A DNA stretch of 64,000 nt, taken from Fusicatenibacter saccharivorans. Lineage in GTDB: Bacteria; Bacillota; Clostridia; Lachnospirales; Lachnospiraceae. The stretch spans positions 62,001 to 126,000 of the forward strand of contig NZ_JADNOP010000004.1 of assembly GCF_015557635.1 (NCBI RefSeq), in the 5' to 3' direction. This document shows positions 52,051 to 62,407 of the stretch, piece after piece. The notes beneath the pieces are model-generated. The model had not been told where the DNA came from. It ran no database searches and saw only the letters and a list, made by a program, of their open reading frames with translations. The stretch's first letter is position 1. Every line of letters starts with the position of its first letter. The position numbers were made by a program, and so were the translations under genes.

Positions 52051-54918
52051 ATGTTTGATTTTGGTAATGCGAATGATGGCCAAAGACAAGCTATTTCTAC
52101 TACAGAAGGTCCTGTTCTTATTACGGCGGGTCCAGGTACCGGAAAAACCTATACTTTGGTGCAAAGAGCTATTTATTTAATTGAAGAACGAGGCGTTAAA
52201 CCAGAAGATATTTTTATTGCTACATTTACGGAAAAAGCAGCGAAGGAGTTAATCACACGTATCACAAACGAATTGGCGAGTAGAAATATTACAGTGAATG
52301 TCAACGAAATGTACGTGGGAACATTTCATTCGCTATGTCTTCGCATTATTAAAGATCACTTAGAGTATACAAGACTGAAAAAAAACTACAGACTTTTGGA
52401 TACGTTTGATCAGCAGTATTTGGTTTTTAGGAATATCTACAAATTCAGAACGATTTCTGGAATTGAAAATGTTATGCCAAAGGGTGGCGCTTGGAAATGG
52501 GCACAGGCAATCTGTGAATTTTCAAATAATTTGACAGAAGAGGTTGTAGATATTGACGCAATGCTTAGTGATCACGATATGGAAATATCAGTGATTGCTA
52601 AAGTTGTAAACACATACCAAGCGATGCTTGATGAGGAAAATTTAATGGATTTTTCTGCTATTCAAACAGAGTGTTATCGATTGCTGAAAGAGAACAAAGA
52701 TATTCTTGAAGACTTGAGAAATTCGATTAAATACATAATGGTCGATGAATACCAGGATACAAATTATATTCAGGAACAGACTATATTTTTGTTAGGAACC
52801 CACGAGAATATTTGTGTAGTGGGTGATGATGACCAGGGTTTATACCGATTTAGAGGTGCAACGATACGAAATATACTTGAATTTCCATCTAAGTTCGACG
52901 TGGGAAAATGTCAGATAATACCGCTTGTGATCAATTATAGATCGGATAGCGATATCGTTGAGTTCTATAATAAATGGATGATTACCACGTCTGGATCAAA
53001 GTTCAAATTTGAGTGGGATAAATTCAGATATGACAAGAGAATCGTAGCTAACGAAACGTCTAAAATAGAGAGTCCGTGTGTCGTGAAATTAGCGAGCAAA
53101 GACGATGAGGATGAATGGCATGAGAGAGTTCTTGACTTTATAAACAGGCTTAAGAATTCTGGAAAGATTCAGGATTATAATCAGCTGGCTTTCTTGTTCA
53201 GTTCGGTTAAGCATGAGCGGGTTATATCGCTGGCAAGATTTCTGGAGTCTAATCATATCAATGTTTATTCACCAAGATCAGATATGTTTTTCAGAAGAGA
53301 AGAGGTTATGCAAGCACTTGGGTGTATGATGCTAATGTTCCCTAATTACGTTAAAGGTCTAGAGAATGGTGAGTATAAATTTTTAGATAACACACATTAC
53401 TTTTATTTTAGAGATTGTATAAAAGCAGCTAATGAATTTGTAACAAAGCCTGAGAACCTTGAACTTAAGAGATTCATCCGAGCACACGGGAAAGGACATG
53501 CTACGCTGGCTGCAAATTCATCAGGGACAACAGATTACACATATTCTGGATTGCTTTATAGGTTATTTATGTATAAGCCATTCAGTGACATTCTGGATAC
53601 TGATATTGGCGTTGGTGTAGTGGATATCAGGCCTGCCAGAAACCTTGCAAAGCTAACGCAGATAATCGGGAAGTTTGAGTATCTTCACAATATAGATGTT
53701 TTGACAGGAAAATACATCATTAAGAATACAGAGCTGCTATTCAACATGTATATCAAACTTCTCTTTGATGGAGGAATTGCAGAATACGAGGATGACGAAG
53801 AGTATGCACCTACTGGTTGTGTTTCGTTCCTTACAATTCATCAATCAAAAGGCATGGAGTTTCCTGTTGTGTTTGTAGATTCATTAGGGAATGTTCCGAG
53901 AAAAAGCTATAAGGATATTCTGAATAAAATCGAAGAGAAGTATTATCATAGAGAGGCCTTTGAACCATATGATGAAATGAAACTCTTTGATTTCTGGAGA
54001 TTGTATTATACAGCCTTTTCCAGAGCACAGGATTTATTAGTGCTAACCTGCAACGAAGATAAGAAAACGCCAAGTAAGTACATTAAGGAAGTTTATGGCG
54101 AGCTTCAAAGTGTGGAGGCACTTGATCTTTCTGAGTTTACCTTTCATACAGTAAAGAGCGTGAATTTGAAAAATACCTTTTCGTTCACATCACATATTGC
54201 TGTTTACGAGACTTGTGCCCTTCAATACAAATTTTATAAAGAATTGGAATTTATGCCTATTCGTCAGGGAGCTATGTTATTCGGTACCCTGGTTCATGAA
54301 ACGATTGAAGACGTACATCGTGCAGCACTTAGAAATGAGACCGAAAAAATAACTAAGGATAATATCACTAGTTGGTTTGACAGCAATTACATATCGCTTA
54401 TCAAGACCGAACACGGCTATCTGGCCGAGGGACAGCGTAAAGCAGCTTTGAATCAGGTGCTTCGATATGTTGAAAGACAACATGGCAATTGGAGTGCCAT
54501 ACAGCAGGCAGAGGTCGATGTTAGCTTGGTGCAGCCGGATTATATCATTGAGGGAAAAATAGACTTAGTTAAAGGCGAAAACGGAACTGTTGAGCTTGTT
54601 GACTTTAAGTCGGAAAAAAAGCCTGACATAGAAAAAATGAGAGATCGATTGGAGCACTATAGAAGGCAGTTGCACATCTATGCCTATCTGATAGAGCAAA
54701 GAACCGGCCAGAAGGTAAGCAAGATGCACGTGTACTATACGGGAGAGGAAAATGGCAATCCCATGATCAGTTTTCCGTATACGAAGAGTGCGATAGATGG
54801 AACGGTGGCTGCGTTTGATGATACAGTCCATAAGATTTTGAAAAAAGACTTTAGGAGTTGTTCGAATGACCCCAAGACCTGTTCCAACTGTGACTTCAGG
54901 CATTATTGCCAGAAATAA
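52051..54918 (+). CDS. UvrD-family helicase fused to PD-(D/E)XK nuclease with Fe-S cysteines
   Basis: A 955-residue protein: SF1 helicase motifs GPGTGKTYTL (residue 27), DEYQDTN (about 232), GDDDQGLYRFRGA (259), HQSKGMEFPVV (599) and YTAFSRAQDLL (about 655), then a C-terminal nuclease with EGKIDLV and VDFKSEK. Four cysteines fit an AddB-like 4Fe-4S clamp: one near 722 (YETCALQY) and three at the end (CSNDPKTC, CDFRHYC). It resembles a single-chain AddAB-like enzyme. The mod gene starts 37 bases later, so it is part of the restriction operon, where such a gene is not usual. Confidence 0.9.
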   Translation: MFDFGNANDGQRQAISTTEGPVLITAGPGTGKTYTLVQRAIYLIEERGVKPEDIFIATFTEKAAKELITRITNELASRNITVNVNEMYVGTFHSLCLRIIKDHLEYTRLKKNYRLLDTFDQQYLVFRNIYKFRTISGIENVMPKGGAWKWAQAICEFSNNLTEEVVDIDAMLSDHDMEISVIAKVVNTYQAMLDEENLMDFSAIQTECYRLLKENKDILEDLRNSIKYIMVDEYQDTNYIQEQTIFLLGTHENICVVGDDDQGLYRFRGATIRNILEFPSKFDVGKCQIIPLVINYRSDSDIVEFYNKWMITTSGSKFKFEWDKFRYDKRIVANETSKIESPCVVKLASKDDEDEWHERVLDFINRLKNSGKIQDYNQLAFLFSSVKHERVISLARFLESNHINVYSPRSDMFFRREEVMQALGCMMLMFPNYVKGLENGEYKFLDNTHYFYFRDCIKAANEFVTKPENLELKRFIRAHGKGHATLAANSSGTTDYTYSGLLYRLFMYKPFSDILDTDIGVGVVDIRPARNLAKLTQIIGKFEYLHNIDVLTGKYIIKNTELLFNMYIKLLFDGGIAEYEDDEEYAPTGCVSFLTIHQSKGMEFPVVFVDSLGNVPRKSYKDILNKIEEKYYHREAFEPYDEMKLFDFWRLYYTAFSRAQDLLVLTCNEDKKTPSKYIKEVYGELQSVEALDLSEFTFHTVKSVNLKNTFSFTSHIAVYETCALQYKFYKELEFMPIRQGAMLFGTLVHETIEDVHRAALRNETEKITKDNITSWFDSNYISLIKTEHGYLAEGQRKAALNQVLRYVERQHGNWSAIQQAEVDVSLVQPDYIIEGKIDLVKGENGTVELVDFKSEKKPDIEKMRDRLEHYRRQLHIYAYLIEQRTGQKVSKMHVYYTGEENGNPMISFPYTKSAIDGTVAAFDDTVHKILKKDFRSCSNDPKTCSNCDFRHYCQK

Positions 54919-54955
54919 TTGAGAAGATTAAGACAACCTATGGAGGAAAATAAAA

Positions 54956-56824
54956 ATGGATGAGCAATTGACTTTTGAATTTGCAGAGAGAACTACTATA
55001 AAAGGTTTCCCTGAACTTCGTTGGACCGGAAAGAGACCATATCGCTCCACACAGTATTACCCTGCACAGTTGCGCGAGCGTTATGGCGAGGAAAGGGACG
55101 GATGGATCAATAAGATATTTTGGGGCGATAACCTTCAGGTAATGAGTCATTTGCTTAAGGAATATCGCGGGAAGATTGATCTTGTTTACATTGATCCGCC
55201 CTTTGATAGCAAGGCTGATTATAAACGCAAAATAGCGCTAAAAGGTATTGGGAACACAACAAGTGATGCTACAAGTTTTGAGGAAAAACAGTATGGCGAT
55301 ATATGGACAAATGATGAGTATCTTCAGTTTATGTACGAAAGATTAATGATACTCAGGGAACTTATGTCTGATACTGCTTCTATTTTTGTTCATTGCGATT
55401 GGCACAAAGTTCATCATTTGAGATGTTTAATGGACGAGATATTCGGTAGCAATATGTTCTTGAATGAAATTGTCTGGCAGAGAACGCGAGCTGCACACTC
55501 AGATGCGACATATTTTGGAAAGGTTCATGACACCATTTTAGTATATAAAAAAGGTGGACAGGCAAAGTTTAATCCTTTGTATACGGAGCACTCTGAGGCC
55601 TATCTAAAAAGATTCACGAAGGAGGAAAATGGAAGGAAATATATGCTTGTTCCATTGCACGGCCCAGGGCAAGGGGTGGCAAGAAACTTTTTTGGAAAAA
55701 TTATTGCACCACCGGCAGGACGTTGCTGGCCTGTGCAGTCTAAAATTGACGAGCTGATTGCACAAAATAGAGTTGAGTTGACTTCGAATGGTACGCCGAG
55801 TAAAAAAAGTTATTTGGACGAGAACAATGGAAACCCTGTATCAGATTGGTGGGACGATATTGTGCCGCTGAATCCGGTTGCAAGCGAAAGGACTGATTAT
55901 CCAACTCAAAAACCGGAACAGCTCCTTGAAAGAATAGTTGAGGCTGCAACGAATAGAGGAGATTTGGTTTTTGACTGTTTTATGGGAAGTGGTACAACTC
56001 AATCGGTTGCTATGAAACTTGGCAGAAGATTTATAGGTGCGGATATTAATCTCGGTGCTATTCAAACAACAACCAAGCGACTTATCAATGTCGCAAGTGA
56101 ATTAGATGGCCAGTTACAAGAGGAGATAAAATACACCGGTTTTGAAGTTTATAATGTAAACAATTATGACTTTTTCCGAAATCCTATTGAAGCAAAAAAT
56201 TTGATTATTGAAGCGCTTGAAGTTCAACCATTTACTCAGGGGAATGTGTGGGATGGAGAACTCGATGGTCGCATGGTTAAGATCATGCCGGTCAATCGCA
56301 TAGCTACCAAAGCTGATCTTGAGGAACTTAAGGCGAATCTTCCATATAAAACATATGAAAAGAGAAAAGAAGAGAATCCACGACAGCCGGTAGAACTAAT
56401 AACAATCATTTGTATGGGTCATGAGCCAGACTTGAAGGCATCTTTAGAGCAATCTTTGTCCGAATATAAAGTTGATGTGCAGATAGTAGACATCTTACGA
56501 GATAAGTCTGAACTCCAGCTCAAGCGAGAGGCGGAGGCAGAAGTCGTTCGAGAAGGAAACAAACTTGTTATTCGCTCGTTCTATCCTATGAATTTGATGC
56601 AGAAGCTCTCTTTACAGAAAGAATATGTAGAGGATTGGAAGCAGCTTGTGGAATCTATTATGATTGATTGGAACTACGATGGAGTAGTGATGCAGCCGAT
56701 GGTTACAGACGTACCGGATAAGAAAGAATTTGTTGCTGGTATATATGATATTCCGGAGGATGCCGGAACAATTAAGGTCAAGATTACTGACTTGTTATCC
56801 GAGTCTTTGGAAGTGGAGGTGTAA
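54956..56824 (+). CDS. Type III restriction-modification DNA methyltransferase (Mod)
   Basis: The 622-residue enzyme has the N6-adenine/N4-cytosine methyltransferase motifs in beta-class order: DPPF near residue 81 and, further on, DCFMGSGTTQSVAM (SAM-binding) near 342, with GDNLQVMSHL before. Mod recognises a short asymmetric site and methylates one strand, and is needed for cleavage with Res. TGGAGG precedes the ATG. The Res-like gene starts 3 bases after its stop. The C-terminal 200 residues probably help to choose the target. Confidence 0.93.
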   Translation: MDEQLTFEFAERTTIKGFPELRWTGKRPYRSTQYYPAQLRERYGEERDGWINKIFWGDNLQVMSHLLKEYRGKIDLVYIDPPFDSKADYKRKIALKGIGNTTSDATSFEEKQYGDIWTNDEYLQFMYERLMILRELMSDTASIFVHCDWHKVHHLRCLMDEIFGSNMFLNEIVWQRTRAAHSDATYFGKVHDTILVYKKGGQAKFNPLYTEHSEAYLKRFTKEENGRKYMLVPLHGPGQGVARNFFGKIIAPPAGRCWPVQSKIDELIAQNRVELTSNGTPSKKSYLDENNGNPVSDWWDDIVPLNPVASERTDYPTQKPEQLLERIVEAATNRGDLVFDCFMGSGTTQSVAMKLGRRFIGADINLGAIQTTTKRLINVASELDGQLQEEIKYTGFEVYNVNNYDFFRNPIEAKNLIIEALEVQPFTQGNVWDGELDGRMVKIMPVNRIATKADLEELKANLPYKTYEKRKEENPRQPVELITIICMGHEPDLKASLEQSLSEYKVDVQIVDILRDKSELQLKREAEAEVVREGNKLVIRSFYPMNLMQKLSLQKEYVEDWKQLVESIMIDWNYDGVVMQPMVTDVPDKKEFVAGIYDIPEDAGTIKVKITDLLSESLEVEV

Positions 56825-56827
56825 ACC

Positions 56828-59491
56828 ATGGCCAAAAAGTCTTCAATGACATTTGTAGAGGATTTTGCGTTCTACGAGCAGTTATGGAACTATTATGCTT
56901 CTAATAGAGGTAAAATCCGATCCAGATATAATGACTTAACAAAGAAGTTCTTAGCCTATAATGACAGAAATGAAAACCCGGATGCTTTTTTGCGTACACC
57001 ACAGTTTGAAGCACTTGAAATGTATGTGTTTATTAAGGAATTTATGAACAATGCCCATATGTTTCAGATGTTTGATGATTGGAGAAATCATAGAGACAAA
57101 TTTTCAGATGTCTCATATTATACAATTCACAAACGTGGACAGATAACTTTACTGGACCTTGGGGACGAACAGAACGAAGCAATTTTTAAGCAAATGAAAA
57201 AATACAGGGAATCTTATCCTAACTATATTTATGCTCTGACAATGGGACTTGGAAAGACTATCCTTATGGGAACCTGTATCTTCTATGAATTCCTTCTGGC
57301 CAACAAGTATCCGAAGGACAAAAGATTCTGTCACAATGCACTTGTGTTTGCTCCTGACAAGACGGTGTTGGAGTCTCTTCGTGAAATTATGACCTTTGAT
57401 AAAACAAAGGTCGTACCACCCGAATATGCACGCGTGTTAGATGCCAATATAAAGTTTCATTATTTGGATGAGAGCGGAACTACTTTACAGACAATTGATG
57501 ATTCAGACTTCAATATCGTAATTTCTAATAACCAGAAAATTATTGTCAAGAAAAAGAGGAAAGAGGATAAGCCTACCGATGTTTTATTTGGAAGCGACTC
57601 CCTCCTCGCTGATGTCTACGGCGACGATGATGATAGCGATGTGTGGAATGATGCAACGCTTATGGATAACCAGCGTTTTAAAAAACTGTGTCGTTTACCT
57701 CAGTTGGGGGTGTATGTAGATGAGGCCCACCATCTTTTCGGGGCTAATCTTGAGAAGGAATTACGTTCAGGAGGAGCAAATAAGACAACGTTACGAAACA
57801 CCATCAATATGCTTGCAGAAGCAACATCGATAGTGGCTTGCTATAACTATACAGGTACACCATATGTGAAGAGACAGGTGCTGCCGGAGGTCGTCTATGC
57901 CTATGGCCTTAGGGATTCTATAAGCCATGGATTTCTTAAGGATGCAGACCCTATAGGGTTTGATAATGTTAAGAATGAAGAGTTCTTAAAGAAATCTATT
58001 ACTATGTTCTGGGAAAGATATGGTGGAAAAACCTATGAGGGATTGCCACCTAAGATGGCCATCTTTGCTGCAAGCGTAGCGGAGGCTACAGATGTTGTAA
58101 GGCCTGCTGTAGAGAAGATTTTAAGTGAGTTAAATGTATCGCTTGATACTATCCTTGTGAATACGGGAGATACGACGGTTACAAAAAACGACGATATAAG
58201 AGACTTCAACAATTTGGATGTTCTCGGAACAGAAGGTAGCAGGAAGCAGTTTATCATTCTTGTCGAAAAAGGACGTGAAGGCTGGAATTGCCGATCACTA
58301 TTAGGAATAGCTTTATTCCGTAGTCCTAAGTCAAAGATCTTTGTGTTACAGGCCACGATGCGCTGCCTAAGAAAACTGACAGATGAGCAGCTTAAGGCGA
58401 CGGTGTTCTTGTCAAAAGAAAATCTTGATACCTTAGATGAAGAGCTACGCAACAATTACAATATGGAGATAAAGGATTTAGGACAATCTTCAGATAAGAA
58501 AAAGAATAGCTATAAGGTGCGTGTGCTTCCACCACCAAGAAGCATCAAGATGAAGCGCATCTGGCATGAGTATTCTCTGATAGAAAAAGAGTATTCAGAG
58601 CCGATTGATTTTAAAGTTTCGGAAATCGATGATGCTAAGTATGAGTCCAAGATGTATGAAAAAGGAAGTATCAGACTTGAGCTTTCAACCAAAGAAACTG
58701 TAATTGATGATATCAAAGATCAGATGAGATATAGCAGGTTTTCATTGGTTGGCGAAATTTCACGATATATGAACTTGTCGTGTGTTTTAATTAGTCGAAT
58801 TCTTTCAGAGGCTATTGATGGATTTGACAACTTAGTTGAAGTAGTGAATAAGCATAACGAAGTATTGGATGATGTGATTATACCCAAAATCTTCAACACA
58901 CTTTATGAGGTTAAATCTGAGCAGAAGAATGAGGATGTGGATGTAATCTTACTAAAAGAGCCAAAAGATTCAGGATATTATGAGTTCTCTGCCGATGAGA
59001 ATTTGGTGATAGAAAAAGATCATAATAGTTTTACTCCTGAGGAAATCAAGAAAAGCTTTCATGCCGACACGTATTGCTTTGATTCAAAGCCGGAGAAGGA
59101 ATGCTTCTTACAGTATATTTCAAGTAAAAAGGTTAAAGAAATATACTTTACTGGTATGTTTACGGCCAACCAAGGAGATTTATTTGTTCAGTATTATGAT
59201 CCGGAATCAAAACGTATTAGGCAGTATTATCCGGATTTTTTGGCTAAGATGAATGATGGTTCATATCAGCTTATTGAGGTCAAGGGCGATAATATGATCG
59301 ATGATGAAGTCGTAAAGGCAAAGGCAGAAGCCGCAGAGGAGATGTCTGTCGCAAGCGGAATGAAATACGTTATGTATGCGGGCAGTGTACTCATGAAGCA
59401 AAATGTATTAGAGCATCCGCCTGTGACATATTCCGATGAGCCGTCACCTTTGCTTATGGTAGCTGAAGACCCTGTGCCTTACGGCAAGTAA
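56828..59491 (+). CDS. Type III restriction enzyme Res-like helicase-nuclease
   Basis: The 887-residue SF2 protein has motif I LTMGLGKTILMG (residue about 138), DEAH in YVDEAHHLFG (298), TGTP (344), motif VI QATMRCLRKL (508), and a C-terminal PD-(D/E)XK nuclease with YPDFLAK (about 802) and IEVKGDN (817). It is the endonuclease partner of Mod: ATP-driven sensing along DNA followed by cleavage. A 3-base gap to mod indicates coupled expression. Motifs look intact, so activity is likely. Confidence 0.92.
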   Translation: MAKKSSMTFVEDFAFYEQLWNYYASNRGKIRSRYNDLTKKFLAYNDRNENPDAFLRTPQFEALEMYVFIKEFMNNAHMFQMFDDWRNHRDKFSDVSYYTIHKRGQITLLDLGDEQNEAIFKQMKKYRESYPNYIYALTMGLGKTILMGTCIFYEFLLANKYPKDKRFCHNALVFAPDKTVLESLREIMTFDKTKVVPPEYARVLDANIKFHYLDESGTTLQTIDDSDFNIVISNNQKIIVKKKRKEDKPTDVLFGSDSLLADVYGDDDDSDVWNDATLMDNQRFKKLCRLPQLGVYVDEAHHLFGANLEKELRSGGANKTTLRNTINMLAEATSIVACYNYTGTPYVKRQVLPEVVYAYGLRDSISHGFLKDADPIGFDNVKNEEFLKKSITMFWERYGGKTYEGLPPKMAIFAASVAEATDVVRPAVEKILSELNVSLDTILVNTGDTTVTKNDDIRDFNNLDVLGTEGSRKQFIILVEKGREGWNCRSLLGIALFRSPKSKIFVLQATMRCLRKLTDEQLKATVFLSKENLDTLDEELRNNYNMEIKDLGQSSDKKKNSYKVRVLPPPRSIKMKRIWHEYSLIEKEYSEPIDFKVSEIDDAKYESKMYEKGSIRLELSTKETVIDDIKDQMRYSRFSLVGEISRYMNLSCVLISRILSEAIDGFDNLVEVVNKHNEVLDDVIIPKIFNTLYEVKSEQKNEDVDVILLKEPKDSGYYEFSADENLVIEKDHNSFTPEEIKKSFHADTYCFDSKPEKECFLQYISSKKVKEIYFTGMFTANQGDLFVQYYDPESKRIRQYYPDFLAKMNDGSYQLIEVKGDNMIDDEVVKAKAEAAEEMSVASGMKYVMYAGSVLMKQNVLEHPPVTYSDEPSPLLMVAEDPVPYGK

Positions 59492-59543
59492 TGATCTTAG
59501 AAGGTTGCTACTGAATATAGATATAAAAGAGGAGGGCGTAAAC

Positions 59544-61337
59544 ATGCCAACAACGATAGAAGTAAATAAACAAAGCGTGGAAGCGCTCCTGGGTAGCGGA
59601 AAATCAAAACCGTTTGTTATTCCTGAGTACCAGCGACCATATGCTTGGACAGATGAACAGGTAGAAACACTCTTTGAGGATTTATGGGATTTTACTGCTA
59701 CAAGTGGCGGTACAGAAAGAGAGAGTTCCTATTTCCTCGGAAGTGTGGTTTCCTACGAAAATGAAGATGGTGAGCAGGAAATAATCGATGGACAGCAACG
59801 TATTACGTCTTTGTTTCTGCTGCTGCGTGCGATTTATACGAAGCTTGTTGCTACGCCTGCATCAGAGAGAACGGCAGAGGCCAATAACTTTATTGGAAAG
59901 ATTGAGCCTACCATCTGGAGAACCAATAAACTTACCGGAATGGTGGATTTCAAAAATATCCTTTTGACATCACGAGTTGTGAATAACGAAGGAAATGAAA
60001 TTTTGCGATCAATCTTGGAAACCGGAAAAGCGGATGAGGATGCGAAAGACAACTATTCGAAAAACTATCGCCATTTTCAAGAGCTGTTTGATAAGCATTC
60101 CACTGAGAATCCATTGATGGTATATCAGTTTATTTATGCGCTCCTGAACCAGGCTATTCTGCTGCCTATCACAGCAGATACCCAGGATACTGCGTTGACT
60201 ATTTTCTCAACGTTGAATGACAGAGGTCTTCCTCTGTCGGACGCAGATATTTTTAAGGCAAAGATTTACAACCAACTTGCGCCGGATGATAAGAAGGCAT
60301 TTATCGACCGCTGGAAAGATTTAGATGAGCAGTCTACTGATGCGAATGAAAGTATTCAACAGCTGTTCTACTATAATATGTTTTATTATCGCGCACTGGA
60401 TAAGGATACGAAGACGACTACTCCTGGCGTCAGGAAGTATTATGCGGCTAATAAGTTTGAGCGCTTGTATAAGCCTGAATTGTTGGACACTCTTTTTGTT
60501 ATCCTGAATCTGTGGAAGGTTGTAAACAAAGGAGAGGAACTTGAAGATGAAGCCTGGTCCAAGAATATTAAAATAAGGCAGACACTGGATATTCTGACTT
60601 CATATCCGAACGAGTACTGGAAATACCCGGTTGTTATTTACTATGTTTGCTATAGGAATGAAGAAAATTTTGAAACACGATTTGCTCGGTTCTTGAATAA
60701 GCTGCTCATGGAGCTGATGACAAAATACTTGATGATACCGACAATCAATGCTGTAAAGCCGGATATCCTGAAGCTGAATTCTGCAATTGTAGCATCGGAT
60801 ATACCTACGTTTGAGTTTAAGACTGTCGATATGACACAGCTGGAGCCGTATATCCAGAATCCGAATCGTAATGCAGTGCGTATGCTTCTGAAGACGCTTG
60901 CGTATGAACATCAGGATGATCTGCTTCCGGCTAAGTGGGAGATAGAACATATCTTTCCGCAGAAGTGGCAGACGAATTATTTCCCGGATGAGCCAGACGC
61001 AACCATCAAAGAGAGAATTGAGCATATAGGAAACAAGCTTCCATTTGAAAAGAAGCTGAACATTGTCGCTGGTAATGGATATTTTGGCAAGAAGAAAAAA
61101 GAGTACACCTCTTCCAAGATTGTAATTACCAAGGCAATGGGAACCTCTGATGTAATGGATTGGAATCTGGAATCCATCACGAAACGCGATATTCGCGTAT
61201 CTGATGAGGTGATCGAAATTATGAAGAGATGGAATAACGAATATTTGGACGTTCCGGCTAGTGAGGGTAAGGCAGAAGAACCTTCTGAGGAAGAATTGGC
61301 TCAGATTGAGAAATTTAAGAAGAATGGCTGGATCTAG
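59544..61337 (+). CDS. DUF262/DUF1524 (GmrSD-like) HNH nuclease
   Basis: 597 residues with the DUF262 signatures IPEYQRPYAWTDEQ (residue 26), FLGSVV and IDGQQRITSLFLL (about 82), and a C-terminal HNH domain with EIEHIFPQKW (about 466) and HIGNKLPFEKKLN. GmrSD-type proteins cut modified phage DNA using NTP hydrolysis (type IV restriction). The ATG at 59544 follows GAGGAGGG; an in-frame start at 59505 is less likely. With a type III system beside it, phages with plain and modified DNA would both be targeted. Confidence 0.9.
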   Translation: MPTTIEVNKQSVEALLGSGKSKPFVIPEYQRPYAWTDEQVETLFEDLWDFTATSGGTERESSYFLGSVVSYENEDGEQEIIDGQQRITSLFLLLRAIYTKLVATPASERTAEANNFIGKIEPTIWRTNKLTGMVDFKNILLTSRVVNNEGNEILRSILETGKADEDAKDNYSKNYRHFQELFDKHSTENPLMVYQFIYALLNQAILLPITADTQDTALTIFSTLNDRGLPLSDADIFKAKIYNQLAPDDKKAFIDRWKDLDEQSTDANESIQQLFYYNMFYYRALDKDTKTTTPGVRKYYAANKFERLYKPELLDTLFVILNLWKVVNKGEELEDEAWSKNIKIRQTLDILTSYPNEYWKYPVVIYYVCYRNEENFETRFARFLNKLLMELMTKYLMIPTINAVKPDILKLNSAIVASDIPTFEFKTVDMTQLEPYIQNPNRNAVRMLLKTLAYEHQDDLLPAKWEIEHIFPQKWQTNYFPDEPDATIKERIEHIGNKLPFEKKLNIVAGNGYFGKKKKEYTSSKIVITKAMGTSDVMDWNLESITKRDIRVSDEVIEIMKRWNNEYLDVPASEGKAEEPSEEELAQIEKFKKNGWI

Positions 61338-61363
61338 TGATAAGAAAAAGGGAGGCACTTCAT

Positions 61364-62407
61364 TTGGCAAAGAAAAAAGATGAGATAACCATCCGCTCAA
61401 GCGCAGCGGAATACCTGACCTATGTTGCCTCTGTAGGTGATCAGCAGGACAGCATAGAAATGCGCTATGAGGATGAAAATATATGGCTGACACAGAAGAT
61501 GATGGCCACATTGTATGATGTTGGTTTACCGACGATAAATGAACATATTAAAAAAATATACGCAGATAGTGAATTGGAAGAGGCTGCAACTATTCGGAAT
61601 TTCCGAATAGTTCAAACCGAAGGTTCTCGTCAGGTCACACGCGATACCAAGCACTATAGCCTTCAAATGATCATTGCCGTAGGCTTTAAGGTCAATTCTG
61701 AGCGAGCGGTACAGTTCCGTAAATGGGTAAACCAGATCGCTAAAGACTACACCATCAAAGGCTGGGTGATGGATGATGAAAGGCTGAAGCGAGGAACGTA
61801 TCTGACTGAAAAGTATTTTGATGAACAGTTAGAGCGTATTCGTGAGATCCGTGCGAGCGAAAGAAAGTTCTATCAGAAGATCACCGATCTGTATGCTACA
61901 GCCATTGATTATGATAAGAATTCTGCAACGACGAGAAGATTCTATGCGACCGTTCAGAATAAAATGCATTACGCAGTTCATGGACATACAGCAGCTGAGC
62001 TGATCGTGGAAAGAGCCGACCACACAAAGGAACATATGGGATTAACTACCTGGGCAGATGCTCCTGATGGAAAGATTAAGAAAAGCGATGTCACGATTGC
62101 GAAGAATTATCTGAGTCAGGATGAAATGAAGCAGCTGAATCGTATGGTTACGGCATACCTGGATTTTGCGGAAAACATGACATTACGGCATATTCCGCTT
62201 ACGATGCAGGATTGGGAAAAAAGGCTCAATAGCTTCATTGAAATGTTTGATTACGGTATTTTACAGGATGCAGGCAAGGTGACAGCGGAAATTGCAAAGC
62301 TTCATGCTGAGACAGAATTTGAAAAATACCGCGTGATCCAGGACAGATTATTCATGTCCGACTTTGATAGGTATATGCTGGAGTTGGAAGAAAGCGCAAA
62401 GAAATAG
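61364..62407 (+). CDS. RhuM family DNA-binding-like protein
   Basis: 347 residues of the RhuM family: an N-terminal KilA-N-like part (WLTQKMMATLYDVGLPTINE and TKHYSLQMIIAVGFKVNSE, with FRKWVN) and a helical C-terminal half. RhuM genes often sit within restriction and toxin-type loci; their role is unknown. I prefer the TTG at 61364, with AAGGGAGG about 8 bases upstream; a GTG at 61337 overlaps the previous stop. It is the last gene of the island operon. Confidence 0.87.
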   Translation: MAKKKDEITIRSSAAEYLTYVASVGDQQDSIEMRYEDENIWLTQKMMATLYDVGLPTINEHIKKIYADSELEEAATIRNFRIVQTEGSRQVTRDTKHYSLQMIIAVGFKVNSERAVQFRKWVNQIAKDYTIKGWVMDDERLKRGTYLTEKYFDEQLERIREIRASERKFYQKITDLYATAIDYDKNSATTRRFYATVQNKMHYAVHGHTAAELIVERADHTKEHMGLTTWADAPDGKIKKSDVTIAKNYLSQDEMKQLNRMVTAYLDFAENMTLRHIPLTMQDWEKRLNSFIEMFDYGILQDAGKVTAEIAKLHAETEFEKYRVIQDRLFMSDFDRYMLELEESAKK

